64,000 nucleotides of DNA from Halovenus rubra (GTDB lineage Archaea; Halobacteriota; Halobacteria; Halobacteriales; Haloarculaceae), in NCBI RefSeq assembly GCF_026586665.1, contig NZ_JAODIY010000013.1, forward strand, positions 279,271-343,270. Direction: 5' to 3'. The position numbers and the translations under genes are program-made. Below are positions 8,658-18,179 of this stretch, piece by piece. The notes below the pieces were generated by a model. That model ran no database searches and had not been told where the DNA came from. It worked only from the letters and a program-made list of their open reading frames with translations. The stretch's first letter is position 1, and the number at the start of each line of letters is the position of its first letter.

Positions 8658-8979
8658 CTCTGGGATTTGTGTGACACCCTCCGTTTTAGGCTAATCTCGC
8701 TGTATCCCGACTAACCAATCCAAGATACTGTTCGCCAGTCGGGACAACACAGCCGATCACAGCCTATCTCTCGGGTGGAAAATATCTCATACTGGTCCTG
8801 AACCGTTTCTGTGTACCACGCCTCCGGGTGGTCGGGCGACACCGGTGCTGGCATAGTCTGTCTGTGGGCTGTTGTTGTCCCCGAACGTTGTGTTTCCCCA
8901 TCGACCATGTGGGGGAGTTGGTCGCTCCATCTGGTTTAAACGATGGCAATTACACATGCTCTGTGAGAGAAGCACGCAA
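8658..8979. other. Gap without a recognised gene
   Basis: About 320 nt between the transducer and the hydrolase stop. A minus-strand open frame (8711-8908) has a fairly natural stretch, PEAWYTETVQDQYEIFSTRE, that might be a gene remnant, but I recognise no family and there is no clear start. No tRNA or repeat was seen. Confidence 0.4.
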
Positions 8980-10275
8980 TCAGCTACCAGTTTGAGAAGC
9001 TATCTCGTGGATCCACTCGGAGAGGTCTGTGAGTGCGGATTCAATCACAGTACCACCGAAATAGAGGCTCAAGGGGCCAGTGGGAGGTGTGACCGACTGG
9101 AAGAAATGGTCAACGTCCTGGTAGCGCTCGACGCGGCTGCCAGCCGGGAGATCGGCGTCTTGCCACGCCTCGTAGCTGTCCTCGAAGAAGGCAGCCAGTT
9201 CGGGTTGTGTCTGTTCGTCTGCACCGTTGGTCTGGAGCGAGAAAAGCGGGATGTCCAGTGCGCTGACGGTCTCGACAGGGTTGTTGGCTTGCAGACTCCG
9301 GTGCCAGACGCCAGGGCGACCCATGATCGTCTCGTCGTCTTCGAACGCACCGGCGTCGATGCGTGCCAGTGTTTCCCGGTCCTGTTCGATCTGTGCCGCC
9401 TGCTCCTCGTCCAGTTTCCCATCGATTACGAACTCGTATCTGATGATATCAGCATGTTCGGGAGCGATTGCTCCGGGGTCCGTACTGCCGTCAAAAGTGA
9501 CGACGCCTGCAACAGCACCATACCGATCGGCAATGCGGGGGGCACACGCACCACCCTGGCTGTGGCCGGCGACAAACAGCGCGTCTTCGTCGACACCACC
9601 GGCAGCAGCAAGTCGTGAGAGTGCCGTGACCGCGTCGTCGGTTACGACGCTGTCGAGTGTAAACTCTTTGTCCGGCACGGACTCGACAGCGAGGCGCTTC
9701 TCGTATCGGAGCGAGGCGATACCCTCGGTGGCGAGCACCCAGGCGATATCTTTCAGAATCTTCGAGTTCCCATTGGTCCCGTCTGGGTCGTGAATCCCTG
9801 CGCCATGAACCAGTAACACCCCCGGCGCTGTCCCGGTGTCGTCTGGGAGTGTGAGTCGCCCGTCGAGAGTTAGCTCACCGGCATCGATGGAGACCGAGCG
9901 CTCGGTGAACACCCCCTCGTCGGCGTATTCTGGCGGTTCGTACGCAGGCATGAACGAGAACTCCGAAATGTCACCGTCACCGAGACCAATGCGTGCAGTT
10001 TCTGTTCCGTTCTCGAACGTGAACTGGACTGTAACCGTTGCTGGCTCGTTCTGTGTGACAGCACCGATCCCATCGAACGCTCCGTACTGACCATGTAACC
10101 CCCACCAGTACTGTTTAAGCAGTTCTTCGGCCGTTGCCGATTCGGGCTGAAAGCCATCCGGAAACGGGCCACTCACTGCCGCCCGGTCGGCCAGCAGTTC
10201 GACTGCGTCGGCAAACGCCCTGTCAGCAAACTGTGTTGCGAACTGGCGTGCGCGGTCTGTTGCAGTGGTTCCCAT
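8980..10275 (-). CDS. Alpha/beta hydrolase with N-terminal DUF3887-like domain
   Basis: A 431-residue cytoplasmic protein in two parts. Residues about 1-110 look like a DUF3887/NTF2-like module (ATQFADRAFADAVELLA, then paired strands VTVQFTFENGTETARIGL). Residues 125-431 are an alpha/beta hydrolase: PGVLLVHGAG oxyanion strand, nucleophile elbow GHSQGG, and the late His in DVDHFFQS. A catalytic Ser-Asp-His triad is therefore plausible. The arrangement matches archaeal and bacterial esterase/dienelactone hydrolase-like proteins; substrate unknown. Confidence 0.88.
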   Translation of the reverse strand: MGTTATDRARQFATQFADRAFADAVELLADRAAVSGPFPDGFQPESATAEELLKQYWWGLHGQYGAFDGIGAVTQNEPATVTVQFTFENGTETARIGLGDGDISEFSFMPAYEPPEYADEGVFTERSVSIDAGELTLDGRLTLPDDTGTAPGVLLVHGAGIHDPDGTNGNSKILKDIAWVLATEGIASLRYEKRLAVESVPDKEFTLDSVVTDDAVTALSRLAAAGGVDEDALFVAGHSQGGACAPRIADRYGAVAGVVTFDGSTDPGAIAPEHADIIRYEFVIDGKLDEEQAAQIEQDRETLARIDAGAFEDDETIMGRPGVWHRSLQANNPVETVSALDIPLFSLQTNGADEQTQPELAAFFEDSYEAWQDADLPAGSRVERYQDVDHFFQSVTPPTGPLSLYFGGTVIESALTDLSEWIHEIASQTGS

Positions 10276-10412
10276 ATTTTGAGACGTTTGTCCCGCGCGT
10301 ATAAGTCAGGCTGATTTTGACTCGTCGGTGGTCACGTACACTGTTTTCCGAGCGGTTGCTGGTGTTGGTCGTCGAACCGCTCAATGTGGCTACTGTATCG
10401 TTCGTGGTGTAG

Positions 10413-10704
10413 CTAGAAGGTGACAGTCACAGTTACAAGAAACAGTGTCTCGATGTCGACGCCCAGATTGACATGACCCCCTACGAAGAAACCGAACCCG
10501 GAACAGCGTGGCAAACTGTCGTAGTTCAGGGAACGCTCGTCGACATAGATAATGGAGAGGATGAAACGGCACCGGCAGCGCTTGCACGGAATACATAGGG
10601 AAAGCCGAACCCACTTCTCTGGAGTGGACTCTCAGAAAGTGGTGCCATACCGCCGTATCAACTCCAAATCGAAAAGATGACCCGCCGAGAACTGATAGCA
10701 TGAG
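10413..10704 (+). pseudogene. Decayed pyridoxamine 5'-phosphate oxidase-like flavin protein
   Basis: In an otherwise empty gap, one frame reads GDSHSYKKQCLDVDAQIDMT, continuing to PYEETEPGTAWQTVVVQGTL and ending at TAG 10596. A second frame then continues with PLLWSG and QLQIEKMTRRELIA, stopping at TGA 10702. The order (SxKK near a strand, the W-x-x-V-V-x-G-x-L strand, then the EKMTRRE end) is that of the small FMN-binding split-barrel proteins of haloarchaea. The N-terminal half is missing (a TAG lies directly before 10413) and at least one frameshift is present. Probably dead. Confidence 0.55.
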
Positions 10705-10904
10705 AGCGAGAGTTGCGTCTCGACGAAATAACATCAAAGTTGTGTAATGTAAATTTATTGTCATTTTTGAAGTGAAATGGAGCGGATTATTTAACATTCT
10801 TCAGAAAGAACCGAAAGCAAATAATCGATTTCGCCCGTCGAAAGAGAGCACGTACATAGCTTGGATGAGCAACGTTCACCAAACCGCCCACAGACCCTGC
10901 TTCA

Positions 10905-12740
10905 ATGGTACTCGAAACATCAGTTCCCTCGTTCGGTCTCGCGCTCGCGGCTATTGGCAGCTCCGGTACACTCTTGGGTCTCGTCGTCAAGCACAGAGGG
11001 AAGCCAACCGCCCGGCCGATGATTGGGCTTGCAGCTATGCTGTTTTTTACATCGATAATCCACTTGTGTCACGTTCATTTCACACCGACACATGAGTGGC
11101 TTGCACAGGCCGTCGGGAGTGAGTTTGCAGAGGTGTACTGGATTGCTGTTCTGTTTGTCAGTTACGTCCCGATTCTCGGACTCTGGACCGTGTTTGCTTT
11201 CGAGTATACTGGCCGTGGAGCGTCGGTGACGCGGTTGCTTGGCATAATATTTATTGGTCTGTTTCTCGCACAGATTGGCTCGCTTGTTCTTGCCATTACC
11301 GGCGGTGGGATCGAACTTGCGTTCACCCTTGCGTTCACCCAGGCGATTCTGGTTGGTATTGTCCTCGTAGCACTGATTCTTGCCATCATCGGCATATTCC
11401 TCATTATCGATGAATCAACGAGGTTGGGGTCACTTATGTTCAGGGAAGCACTGGTCCTCTCCAGTGGCGCGGGTGCACTTGTTGTTGGGGCCTGGCTCTT
11501 TTTTCCATTCGCCGAACCGCCAGTATTCACAGGGTCGGTGTTGTCGAGTAGCTTGATTTTTATATTCGCAATTCGTCACTACGCGGTGTTTGAGTCGCTG
11601 CCGGTCGCTAGTGTTCTGGGTCGGGACCGTGTTATCGACGAGATGGCAGAAGCTGTCGTCGTTGTCGGCAAGGATGAAACGATTCAGGACGTAAATCCGG
11701 CTGTTGTCTCACTGTTTGACCGAGAGCGCAACGAGATGGTCGGCAACGAGTGGGGGACACTGTTTTCCTCGGAACGGTCCTGCCGAGAGATGGCCCAAAC
11801 AAACAGTCCGGACAGAATCCAGCTAGCTGGGTCTGTGTTGTCGGTAACAGTGAGTGAGGTACGCGACGAGAGTGGACGGTTACTTGGCTATCTGGTGGTC
11901 TGTCAAGATGTAACCGACCGTCGAGAGCGCGAACAACGTCTGGCGGTTCTTAACCGCTTTCTTGTCGATGCTGTGTCCGACAGAATGGGTGATGTTGCGA
12001 CAGATGCTGACAGGCTAGCTTCGAACCCGACAGCTGGCAACAAGAAGACAGCAGAGCGTGGAAGCAATATCTGGTCAACAACAACAAACATCACTAAACT
12101 GCTTGCGTACGTCAGGGAGATAGAGCGGGCTCTGGCGGCCGATGATGAACAACGAAGCGACGCCAGTGCAGTCATCCACCGCGTCGCAGACTCGGTTTCT
12201 AGGGCGAACGACTCGCCGGCACTCAAAGTAACGAAAACTGCACCTGTACCAATAAAGTCTGCACTGCTTGAGTCAACCGTAGAATTGCTCGTAACAAGAG
12301 CGTTCCAACTACCATCGGATTCACTACTGTTGACCGTTAAATCGACCGATAAAGCAGTTACCATCTCCATCACAAACAAACAGGACACCGTCGATGAAAA
12401 TGCGCGTCGTCAGCCACTTGATGAGCTGTCGGTCCAGCTTGTCCGACTGACCATCGAGTCTGCCGGCGGCTCAGTTAGTACGAATAACATTGGAGTGCCA
12501 GCCAACAATGACCACTCTAGCAGAGAAGCTGTCCAGACAACAGTAACACGACCTGACACAGAAAGAGAGGCTGTCGCGACGTCAGGCAAGCCAGACGACA
12601 GACAGCGAGTCACGGTTACGTTACCAGCAATCGATGGCGTTGAGTCGTCCGAGCCGTCAGCACCCTCCCCCGAGACCATGGCAGACACTACAGAGCAGTC
12701 CGACCAGCCCAGCGGACACACGGACGGTGAACAGCCGTGA
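10905..12740 (+). CDS. 7TM-PAS histidine-kinase-like protein, apparently a pseudokinase
   Basis: A 611-residue membrane protein. Residues 1-225 are a seven-helix histidine-kinase N-terminal 7TM domain with the FEYTGRG motif after helix 4. A PAS domain (about 235-345) opens with DEMAEAVVVVGKDETIQDVN. The following region aligns by eye with the kinase core of the next gene, but the H-box is LNRFLVDAVSDRMGDV instead of LNRVLRHNLRNDF, so the phosphoacceptor His is absent, and the ATP-binding N, G1 and G2 boxes are not recognisable. The C-terminal 80 residues are Ser/Thr/Pro/Glu-rich. It overlaps the next kinase gene by 4 nt (GTGA), so the two are surely co-expressed. Confidence 0.85.
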   Translation: MVLETSVPSFGLALAAIGSSGTLLGLVVKHRGKPTARPMIGLAAMLFFTSIIHLCHVHFTPTHEWLAQAVGSEFAEVYWIAVLFVSYVPILGLWTVFAFEYTGRGASVTRLLGIIFIGLFLAQIGSLVLAITGGGIELAFTLAFTQAILVGIVLVALILAIIGIFLIIDESTRLGSLMFREALVLSSGAGALVVGAWLFFPFAEPPVFTGSVLSSSLIFIFAIRHYAVFESLPVASVLGRDRVIDEMAEAVVVVGKDETIQDVNPAVVSLFDRERNEMVGNEWGTLFSSERSCREMAQTNSPDRIQLAGSVLSVTVSEVRDESGRLLGYLVVCQDVTDRREREQRLAVLNRFLVDAVSDRMGDVATDADRLASNPTAGNKKTAERGSNIWSTTTNITKLLAYVREIERALAADDEQRSDASAVIHRVADSVSRANDSPALKVTKTAPVPIKSALLESTVELLVTRAFQLPSDSLLLTVKSTDKAVTISITNKQDTVDENARRQPLDELSVQLVRLTIESAGGSVSTNNIGVPANNDHSSREAVQTTVTRPDTEREAVATSGKPDDRQRVTVTLPAIDGVESSEPSAPSPETMADTTEQSDQPSGHTDGEQP

Positions 12741-14365
12741 ACGACATAGTATTGTCGACAATGGGGATAGCCAGTATTGGGCTCCACTGCTGGCTCTCCA
12801 TCTACGCGGTGCAGCGTCGGGACCGGCCGGGAGCCCTTCCGCTGACGTTGCTCGGTGCGGCGTTGACAGCCGCAAGTTTGATATTGACACTTGACATTGT
12901 CGCCAATCTATCCGTACTCAACTTCTTTGGCCAAGCGCTTGTGTTTGCGACAGTTCTGTGGACTGCATTCACCCTCGAATATACGGGTCGAGGGCCAGCA
13001 ATGACGAGAAACCGGCTCATCGGGCTGCTTGGCCTGTCAACCGTTATCGTCGTGTTACAGGTGCTCATTATCTACGTATTCTCTCCCGGGTTCCCGTACT
13101 GGCTGTTTATATCCGCGTCAAACATCACAGTCATCTCTACAGGCGGGTTTGGGATATTCCTCGTTGTCCGCTCAGGTGTTACCTACGACGACCTTCCGCT
13201 GGTCCGCGCACTTGTCGTTGCAGGAACCGGCGTTTCCATTGTTTTTATTTGGATTGCTGGGATAATTCTGGGCGAGCGACTCCAGTTCGACTCTGTGTTT
13301 CGGACAGTCATTACTGTCCTGTTGGTCTCTAGCGGTGGGCTATTCGCTCTTGCTCAGTATCGTTACGACCTGCTCGAAGCTGACCCGAGTGCAGGTCACC
13401 TCGCACGCAACACTATCTTTGACGAGATGGCTGAAGCCGTTATTGTTTCAGACCGACAACAGCAACTCTTAGACAGCAATCGAACGGCCGAGCAGGTTTT
13501 CGATATCGGCCCAGCCGTACTCGGCGAACCAATTGTGGATGTCATCGGTACCTCACTTGCGCCGTATGATGGCGAGACAATCACCATACCCGGTCGAGAC
13601 GGGAGACGGGAGTACGAGGTTCGACAGTCGCCTGTCAAAGGGAGCACAGAGAAGTCGGTCGGGACAGTCTACATGCTTAGAGATGTAACTGACCAGCAGA
13701 CACACGAACAGCAACTGGCGGTCCTCAACAGAGTGTTGCGTCATAACCTGCGCAACGATTTTGACTCAATCCGAGGGTTTGCAGAGCCGATTCGGGACGG
13801 GAACACGACCGTCGACGAGACGGTTGCGTTCAGCAAACGAATCCGTGACTCAGCACACCGAATCAGAGACCTTGGCCAAAAAGTGTCCCACGCAGAACGA
13901 TTGCTTGAATGGGAGCCACTCGACCGCAATCAGATTGACCTCGTCGCTGTCTCGGAGTCAGTCGCAGACCAGATGGAAAGCAAATACCCTGATTCGTCTG
14001 TCGACGTGTCGGTCTTGAAGCGACCACTACAGGCGCGCACCGACAGAGAAACAATCACTGCCGTTATCGAAGAACTCGTCGACAACAGCCTAAAACATCG
14101 GCAAGAAGCGGGTGGGAAAGTCAACATCGAGCTGGGAAAAGCAAATGGCGAGATTGCGATTGTTATCCGCGACGATGGACCGGGAATTCCAGAACACGAG
14201 CGAGCAGTGCTTCTCGACGGAGAAGAGACGCCACTACGCCATGGCACTGGCATCGGCCTCTGGTTCGTTTACTGGGGAATACGGCGACTCGGTGGAACAC
14301 TCTCCTTTGCCGAAAACAAGCCACAAGGCAGTGTTGTAACCGTACAACTCCCGACTGTTGACTGA
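12737..14365 (+). CDS. 7TM-PAS sensor histidine kinase
   Basis: A 542-residue paralogue of the preceding gene with an intact kinase core. It has seven membrane helices (1-220), a PAS domain starting DEMAEAVIVSDRQQQLL, an H-box with LNRVLRHNLRNDF (phosphoacceptor His), the N-box EELVDNSLKH, G1 IRDDGPGIP and G2 HGTGIGLWFV. Start is GTG 12737, overlapping the upstream stop. No response regulator is next to it; the nearest receiver-only protein is at 53.2 kb, with no evidence of linkage. Signal unknown. Confidence 0.9.
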   Translation: MNDIVLSTMGIASIGLHCWLSIYAVQRRDRPGALPLTLLGAALTAASLILTLDIVANLSVLNFFGQALVFATVLWTAFTLEYTGRGPAMTRNRLIGLLGLSTVIVVLQVLIIYVFSPGFPYWLFISASNITVISTGGFGIFLVVRSGVTYDDLPLVRALVVAGTGVSIVFIWIAGIILGERLQFDSVFRTVITVLLVSSGGLFALAQYRYDLLEADPSAGHLARNTIFDEMAEAVIVSDRQQQLLDSNRTAEQVFDIGPAVLGEPIVDVIGTSLAPYDGETITIPGRDGRREYEVRQSPVKGSTEKSVGTVYMLRDVTDQQTHEQQLAVLNRVLRHNLRNDFDSIRGFAEPIRDGNTTVDETVAFSKRIRDSAHRIRDLGQKVSHAERLLEWEPLDRNQIDLVAVSESVADQMESKYPDSSVDVSVLKRPLQARTDRETITAVIEELVDNSLKHRQEAGGKVNIELGKANGEIAIVIRDDGPGIPEHERAVLLDGEETPLRHGTGIGLWFVYWGIRRLGGTLSFAENKPQGSVVTVQLPTVD

Positions 14366-14385
14366 GGGCGATAGTCGAACTGGTA

Positions 14386-14393
14386 TTTAAATA
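14386..14393 (+). promoter_or_regulatory. TATA box of hflX
   Basis: The palindromic tttaaata is centred 28 nt before the GTG at 14418, which supports that start and a leaderless mRNA. Confidence 0.65.
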
Positions 14394-14417
14394 CTATGCC
14401 GCCGTAGGTGGAAGTGA

Positions 14418-15746
14418 GTGACGGAGAGAAACACGACAGCTGACCGGACCGTCATCGCAAAGCGAGTGCCGTCGGGCGAGGCCGATACGTCTGAGATTCG
14501 CGACCTCACAGCAGCAGCAGGCTATCAGGTCGTTGATTCCGTGACCCAGACGCGCAAGGAAAACCCTGCGTATCACCTCGGAGAAGGAAAAGTCGAGGAG
14601 ATTGCAACAGCCGTTGTTGCAGCCAATGCGACGGTAGTAATCGTCGACAACGAGCTTGGTCCGTACCAGACCTACAATATCGGGAACAAGTTCCCAACTG
14701 GCGTCCGCGTTATCGACCGGTTTCGTCTCATTCTAGAGATATTCGGCCAGCGTGCCCAGACACGGAAGGCACAACTTCAGGTCGAACTCGCGGAGTTACG
14801 CTATGAGTTACCACGAGCAGAGGCAAAAGCGAGTCTTGCAAAGCGCGATGAACGCCCCGGATTCATGGGGTTGGGGGAGTACGACGAGAGTCGCGAACGG
14901 GATATCAAAGCCCGTATCTCGCGTATTCGGGACGAACTCGAACAAATCGAGCAAGACGACGAACACCGCCGTGAGCAGCGGCGGGAGTCTGGATTCGACC
15001 TCGTCGCGCTTGCGGGCTATACAAATGCCGGCAAGTCGACGCTCTTGCGACAGCTCGCCGAGGACCTAGCGGTCGACGAAAACGAGGACCTCCACCCGGA
15101 CCTAGATTCGACAGCGGAGTCAGAAGACCGGCTGTTCACGACGCTTGGGACGACAACTCGGAAGGCTGCCCTTGACCGCCGGGACGTGCTCGTAACCGAC
15201 ACCGTCGGCTTCATCTCGGACCTGCCCCACTGGCTTGTGGAGTCATTCAAGTCGACGCTCGATGCGGTCTACCGGGCGGACCTTGTCTTGCTCGTCGTCG
15301 ACGTAAGTGAACCAATCGAAGACATCCATGAGAAATTGGTGACCTGCCACGACACGCTCTATGAGCGTAACGAGGCACCCATTGTGACCGTTCTCAACAA
15401 GTGTGACAAGGTTACTAACGAGGAAATCGAGCGCAAGAGAGATGCGGTCTCGGCACTTGCCCCGAACCCGGTCATGGTGAGCGCGAAAACTGGAGAGAGT
15501 ATCGACCAGCTCTCATCGCGTATTAACGACGAGTTGCCGGCATACGAGCGTGAACGGCTGGTCATGCCGATGACCGAGGAAACGATGAGTGTCGTCTCGT
15601 GGATTCACGACAATGCCTTCGTCGACGGCGTCGAGTACGGAGACCATGCAGACGAGGTGACAATCGAGTTCGAGGCACGTCCAACCATCGTCGAGCAGTC
15701 CCGGTCAAAAGCACAGCGCCTCGTCGAGACTGAGCCCTCGGCCTGA
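14418..15746 (+). CDS. hflX: GTPase HflX
   Basis: A 442-residue ribosome-associated GTPase; bacterial relatives rescue or split stalled ribosomes. Domains: N-terminal HflX domain with the glycine-rich GEGKVEEIA and TGVRVIDRFRLILEIFGQRA segments, a coiled middle (QLQVELAELRYELPRAEAK), then the G domain with G1 GYTNAGKST (about 200), G3 DTVGF (about 261) and G4 NKCD (about 327), and an SAKTGE G5. GTG start at 14418 is supported by the TATA box. Convergent with the nnr gene. Confidence 0.94.
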   Translation: MTERNTTADRTVIAKRVPSGEADTSEIRDLTAAAGYQVVDSVTQTRKENPAYHLGEGKVEEIATAVVAANATVVIVDNELGPYQTYNIGNKFPTGVRVIDRFRLILEIFGQRAQTRKAQLQVELAELRYELPRAEAKASLAKRDERPGFMGLGEYDESRERDIKARISRIRDELEQIEQDDEHRREQRRESGFDLVALAGYTNAGKSTLLRQLAEDLAVDENEDLHPDLDSTAESEDRLFTTLGTTTRKAALDRRDVLVTDTVGFISDLPHWLVESFKSTLDAVYRADLVLLVVDVSEPIEDIHEKLVTCHDTLYERNEAPIVTVLNKCDKVTNEEIERKRDAVSALAPNPVMVSAKTGESIDQLSSRINDELPAYERERLVMPMTEETMSVVSWIHDNAFVDGVEYGDHADEVTIEFEARPTIVEQSRSKAQRLVETEPSA

Positions 15747-15776
15747 GACAGGACCGCCTGCCGTTGTGCGATACGA

Positions 15777-17216
15777 TTATTTTGTTTTTGGCTGCTCCAT
15801 CGCTTTGGGAATTGCATCCAGCAGGTCAGACGCCACGAGCCCGTTTCCGTGTTCATCGGCGACAATATCCCCAGCCCTGCCAGTAATATATGCGCCGAGA
15901 ACGGCCGCTTCAAACGGGTCCTGAACAGCGGCCAGTGCCCCAGTGACGCCGGCGAGGATATCTCCTGTCCCACCGACAGTCATGCCGGCGTTTCCGGTCC
16001 GGCTGACCCTGTGTTGGTCGTTGTCTGTGACGATATCGTACGCACCCTTAAGCAAGACAGTGTGCCCGATGTCGGCGGCAAAGTCGGCCACGAGGTCACA
16101 ACGTTCTTGCCAGTCAGCGCTCGACCGCCCACCCATCTTGACGAGTTCACCCTGATGGGGTGTACAGATGAGATTTGCTTCTGTCTCTATTTCAGGGACA
16201 ATCTGGAGTGGGTCCGCGTCGACAACAGCAGTCCCGTCGTAGGATTCGATGATAGCACGTGCAGCATCAAGCGTTTCGTCGTCGTCACCCAGCCCCGGCC
16301 CGATGACGAGTACGTCATGTTCGCGAGCGTACTCCATAACAGGTCCGACATGACCGGGTTGGAGTCGCCGTCCCTGCATCGGATAGAGAATCAGGTTCTC
16401 GCTGTACCCCTGTATCTCGTGTGCAACGGAGGTCGGACAGGTGACTTTGACCAAGTCTGCCCCCGTTCGGAGGGCGGCCTGTGCGGTCAGTGCGGGGGCG
16501 CCAGTGTAAGGACCGCCGCCGATGATGAGCACTTCGCCGTGGTCTCCTTTGTGGCTATCACGCCTACGAGACAGTCGCTGCAGGTCGCCACGCTCGACGA
16601 ACAGTTCAGCCGCCTCAGGAATCCCAATATCTGCCACTCGGATGTCTGCGTCGAGTTCGGCCAACCCGGGTTTGGTATCGTGGAACGTAACGACGTGGTC
16701 AGGTGTGACAGCGGTGTCGGCCATGTCACCAGTCTCCGAATCGAGGCCGGACGGGACATCAACGGAGAGAACGGGAGCATCAGCCTCGTTCATTGCTGTC
16801 GCAGCCGTCTTAACAGGCTCGCGCAGGTTGCCGCTGATGCCGGTCCCAAGCATTGCGTCGACGAGAACATCAGCATCGCTCAGGTCCAGCGCGGTCGAGT
16901 CTCGAATTTCTGCAGTGTCGTACTCGGCAGTCACGAGTGTGTCCCAATTTTCTCTGGCAATGTCTGTTGTAATTGTCTCAGCCCGTCCAAGAAGTCGCAC
17001 CTGAACATCAAACTCGTCAAGGAAGCGAGCTGTGACAAACGCGTCACCACCGTTGTTTCCACGGCCAGCGACGATGAGAATACAATCCGTAGCAGAAGCA
17101 ACCTCCCTGATGGCATCAGCGAGAGCGTTTCCACTGGATTCCATAAGTTGCTTGCGTGGCACCCCCAGTGCTTCGGCATTAGCATCGACCACGGACATCT
17201 CAGACCCCTTAATCAT
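15777..17216 (-). CDS. nnr: Bifunctional NAD(P)H-hydrate epimerase / ADP-dependent dehydratase
   Basis: A 479-residue fusion enzyme that repairs damaged NADHX and NADPHX. The N-terminal epimerase half (about 1-210) has ESSGNALADAI, GRGNNGGDAFV and VDVPSGLD. The C-terminal carbohydrate-kinase-like dehydratase half (about 220-479) has HKGDHGEVLIIGGG, the VIGPGLG loop and the nucleotide-binding GTGDILAG. Length and order are normal for the fused form. The next two upstream genes on this strand (membrane protein, lipoprotein) seem unrelated. Confidence 0.93.
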   Translation of the reverse strand: MIKGSEMSVVDANAEALGVPRKQLMESSGNALADAIREVASATDCILIVAGRGNNGGDAFVTARFLDEFDVQVRLLGRAETITTDIARENWDTLVTAEYDTAEIRDSTALDLSDADVLVDAMLGTGISGNLREPVKTAATAMNEADAPVLSVDVPSGLDSETGDMADTAVTPDHVVTFHDTKPGLAELDADIRVADIGIPEAAELFVERGDLQRLSRRRDSHKGDHGEVLIIGGGPYTGAPALTAQAALRTGADLVKVTCPTSVAHEIQGYSENLILYPMQGRRLQPGHVGPVMEYAREHDVLVIGPGLGDDDETLDAARAIIESYDGTAVVDADPLQIVPEIETEANLICTPHQGELVKMGGRSSADWQERCDLVADFAADIGHTVLLKGAYDIVTDNDQHRVSRTGNAGMTVGGTGDILAGVTGALAAVQDPFEAAVLGAYITGRAGDIVADEHGNGLVASDLLDAIPKAMEQPKTK

Positions 17217-17310
17217 ACCCCGTGGTTCACAGGGCTTGTAAATAACTGTGTGGCAAAGTAGTCACCCCAATCCGAACAGAGCAGGGCGCTTGGAGGCCGG
17301 TTGCCCGCGC

Positions 17311-17688
17311 TTAAATGCCGGGAACGCCAAGCGCAGTAGAATTACCGATATTAAACAGCGCTAGAACGGCCAACGCAAAGAGAGCACCGAGCCACGCCCC
17401 TAGCGCGAGCAGTGTCGCGCGTGTCCACCCGACACTGTACCGCGAGCGGATAACCCAAGTCCAGACTAGCAAACCGATAATCGAGGAGAGGAGACCGCCG
17501 AGGCCAACGCGGCTAAAGAGGACTTCGACGAGCGCCCAAGCAAGCGCCCCGAAGAGTGCCGTCACAACAGCATACGAGTACTCCTGTGAAGTGAGTGCGA
17601 CTTTTGACCCGACGTGAATACCGAATCCGCCAACGAGCAAACTCACTGCGAAAACGAGGAGAGAGTTCTCGACGCCTGTTACTGTCAT
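17311..17688 (-). CDS. Small membrane protein, four helices
   Basis: A 125-residue hydrophobic protein with four predicted membrane segments (about residues 8-26, 37-58, 62-80 and 91-113), rich in Gly, Ala and Leu. It resembles a haloarchaeal family of small integral membrane proteins of unknown function. No catalytic or transport motif is visible. The start ATG at 17688 is the first in frame and lies about 25 nt from the lipoprotein gene, which is on the same strand. Confidence 0.7.
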   Translation of the reverse strand: MTVTGVENSLLVFAVSLLVGGFGIHVGSKVALTSQEYSYAVVTALFGALAWALVEVLFSRVGLGGLLSSIIGLLVWTWVIRSRYSVGWTRATLLALGAWLGALFALAVLALFNIGNSTALGVPGI

Positions 17689-17712
17689 AAAGAGTGATTG
17701 ACCCGACTGCGA

Positions 17713-18102
17713 TTAATCGTTTTCGCCGACGCTCGTGTCTAGAAGTTGGGCTGAAATATCGTAGTTATCCAGGTCGAACCCGTCTTGATGGATCTCTTTG
17801 AACAGAAGGTTTTGCAGAATTTCGGTTCCGCCAGATAATTCAATTTGGGACGTTTTCCGCCACTCTTTGGTCTCTACGTCTGCTGATTCGTAGCGGACAA
17901 TAACTTCGATTGTTCCGCTGTGTCGGTCGAGGAATCCGTTTTCGATTGTGACCTGAACGTCAATCGTTCCTGTTGGCTGGAGGCTAAATGCGGTGTTAGT
18001 AACAAGAAACTCGGGTTCTTCGTCATTGACACAGCCGGCAAGCAGGAGGCTCCCGACCCCGCTAAGGGAAACCAGATACTGTCGGCGTGAGGGTTTTTTC
18101 AT
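17713..18102 (-). CDS. Predicted Tat-exported lipoprotein
   Basis: A 129-residue protein with a signal peptide of the form KKPSRRQYLVSLSGVGSLLLAGC: a twin-Arg motif, a hydrophobic stretch and an LAGC lipobox, so export by Tat and lipid anchoring at Cys24-25 is expected. The mature part is a short acidic beta-rich domain (VTIENGFLDRHSGTIEVIVR). No known fold is recognised; many haloarchaeal lipoproteins of this size have CARDB- or FxLD-like beta sandwiches. Codon use looks ordinary. Confidence 0.75.
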   Translation of the reverse strand: MKKPSRRQYLVSLSGVGSLLLAGCVNDEEPEFLVTNTAFSLQPTGTIDVQVTIENGFLDRHSGTIEVIVRYESADVETKEWRKTSQIELSGGTEILQNLLFKEIHQDGFDLDNYDISAQLLDTSVGEND

Positions 18103-18179
18103 TTACAGAGAACTGAGGAGTCTCTGGACTTGTACGTTCTGACTTACGCTACGGATTCAGTTGTTGGCTAATGGATTTA

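Noticed and set aside
15849..17261. 470-codon plus-strand open frame
   Set aside because: It is the antisense shadow of the nnr gene; composition is Cys/Val-rich and no family matches. Long antisense frames are common in haloarchaeal coding DNA.
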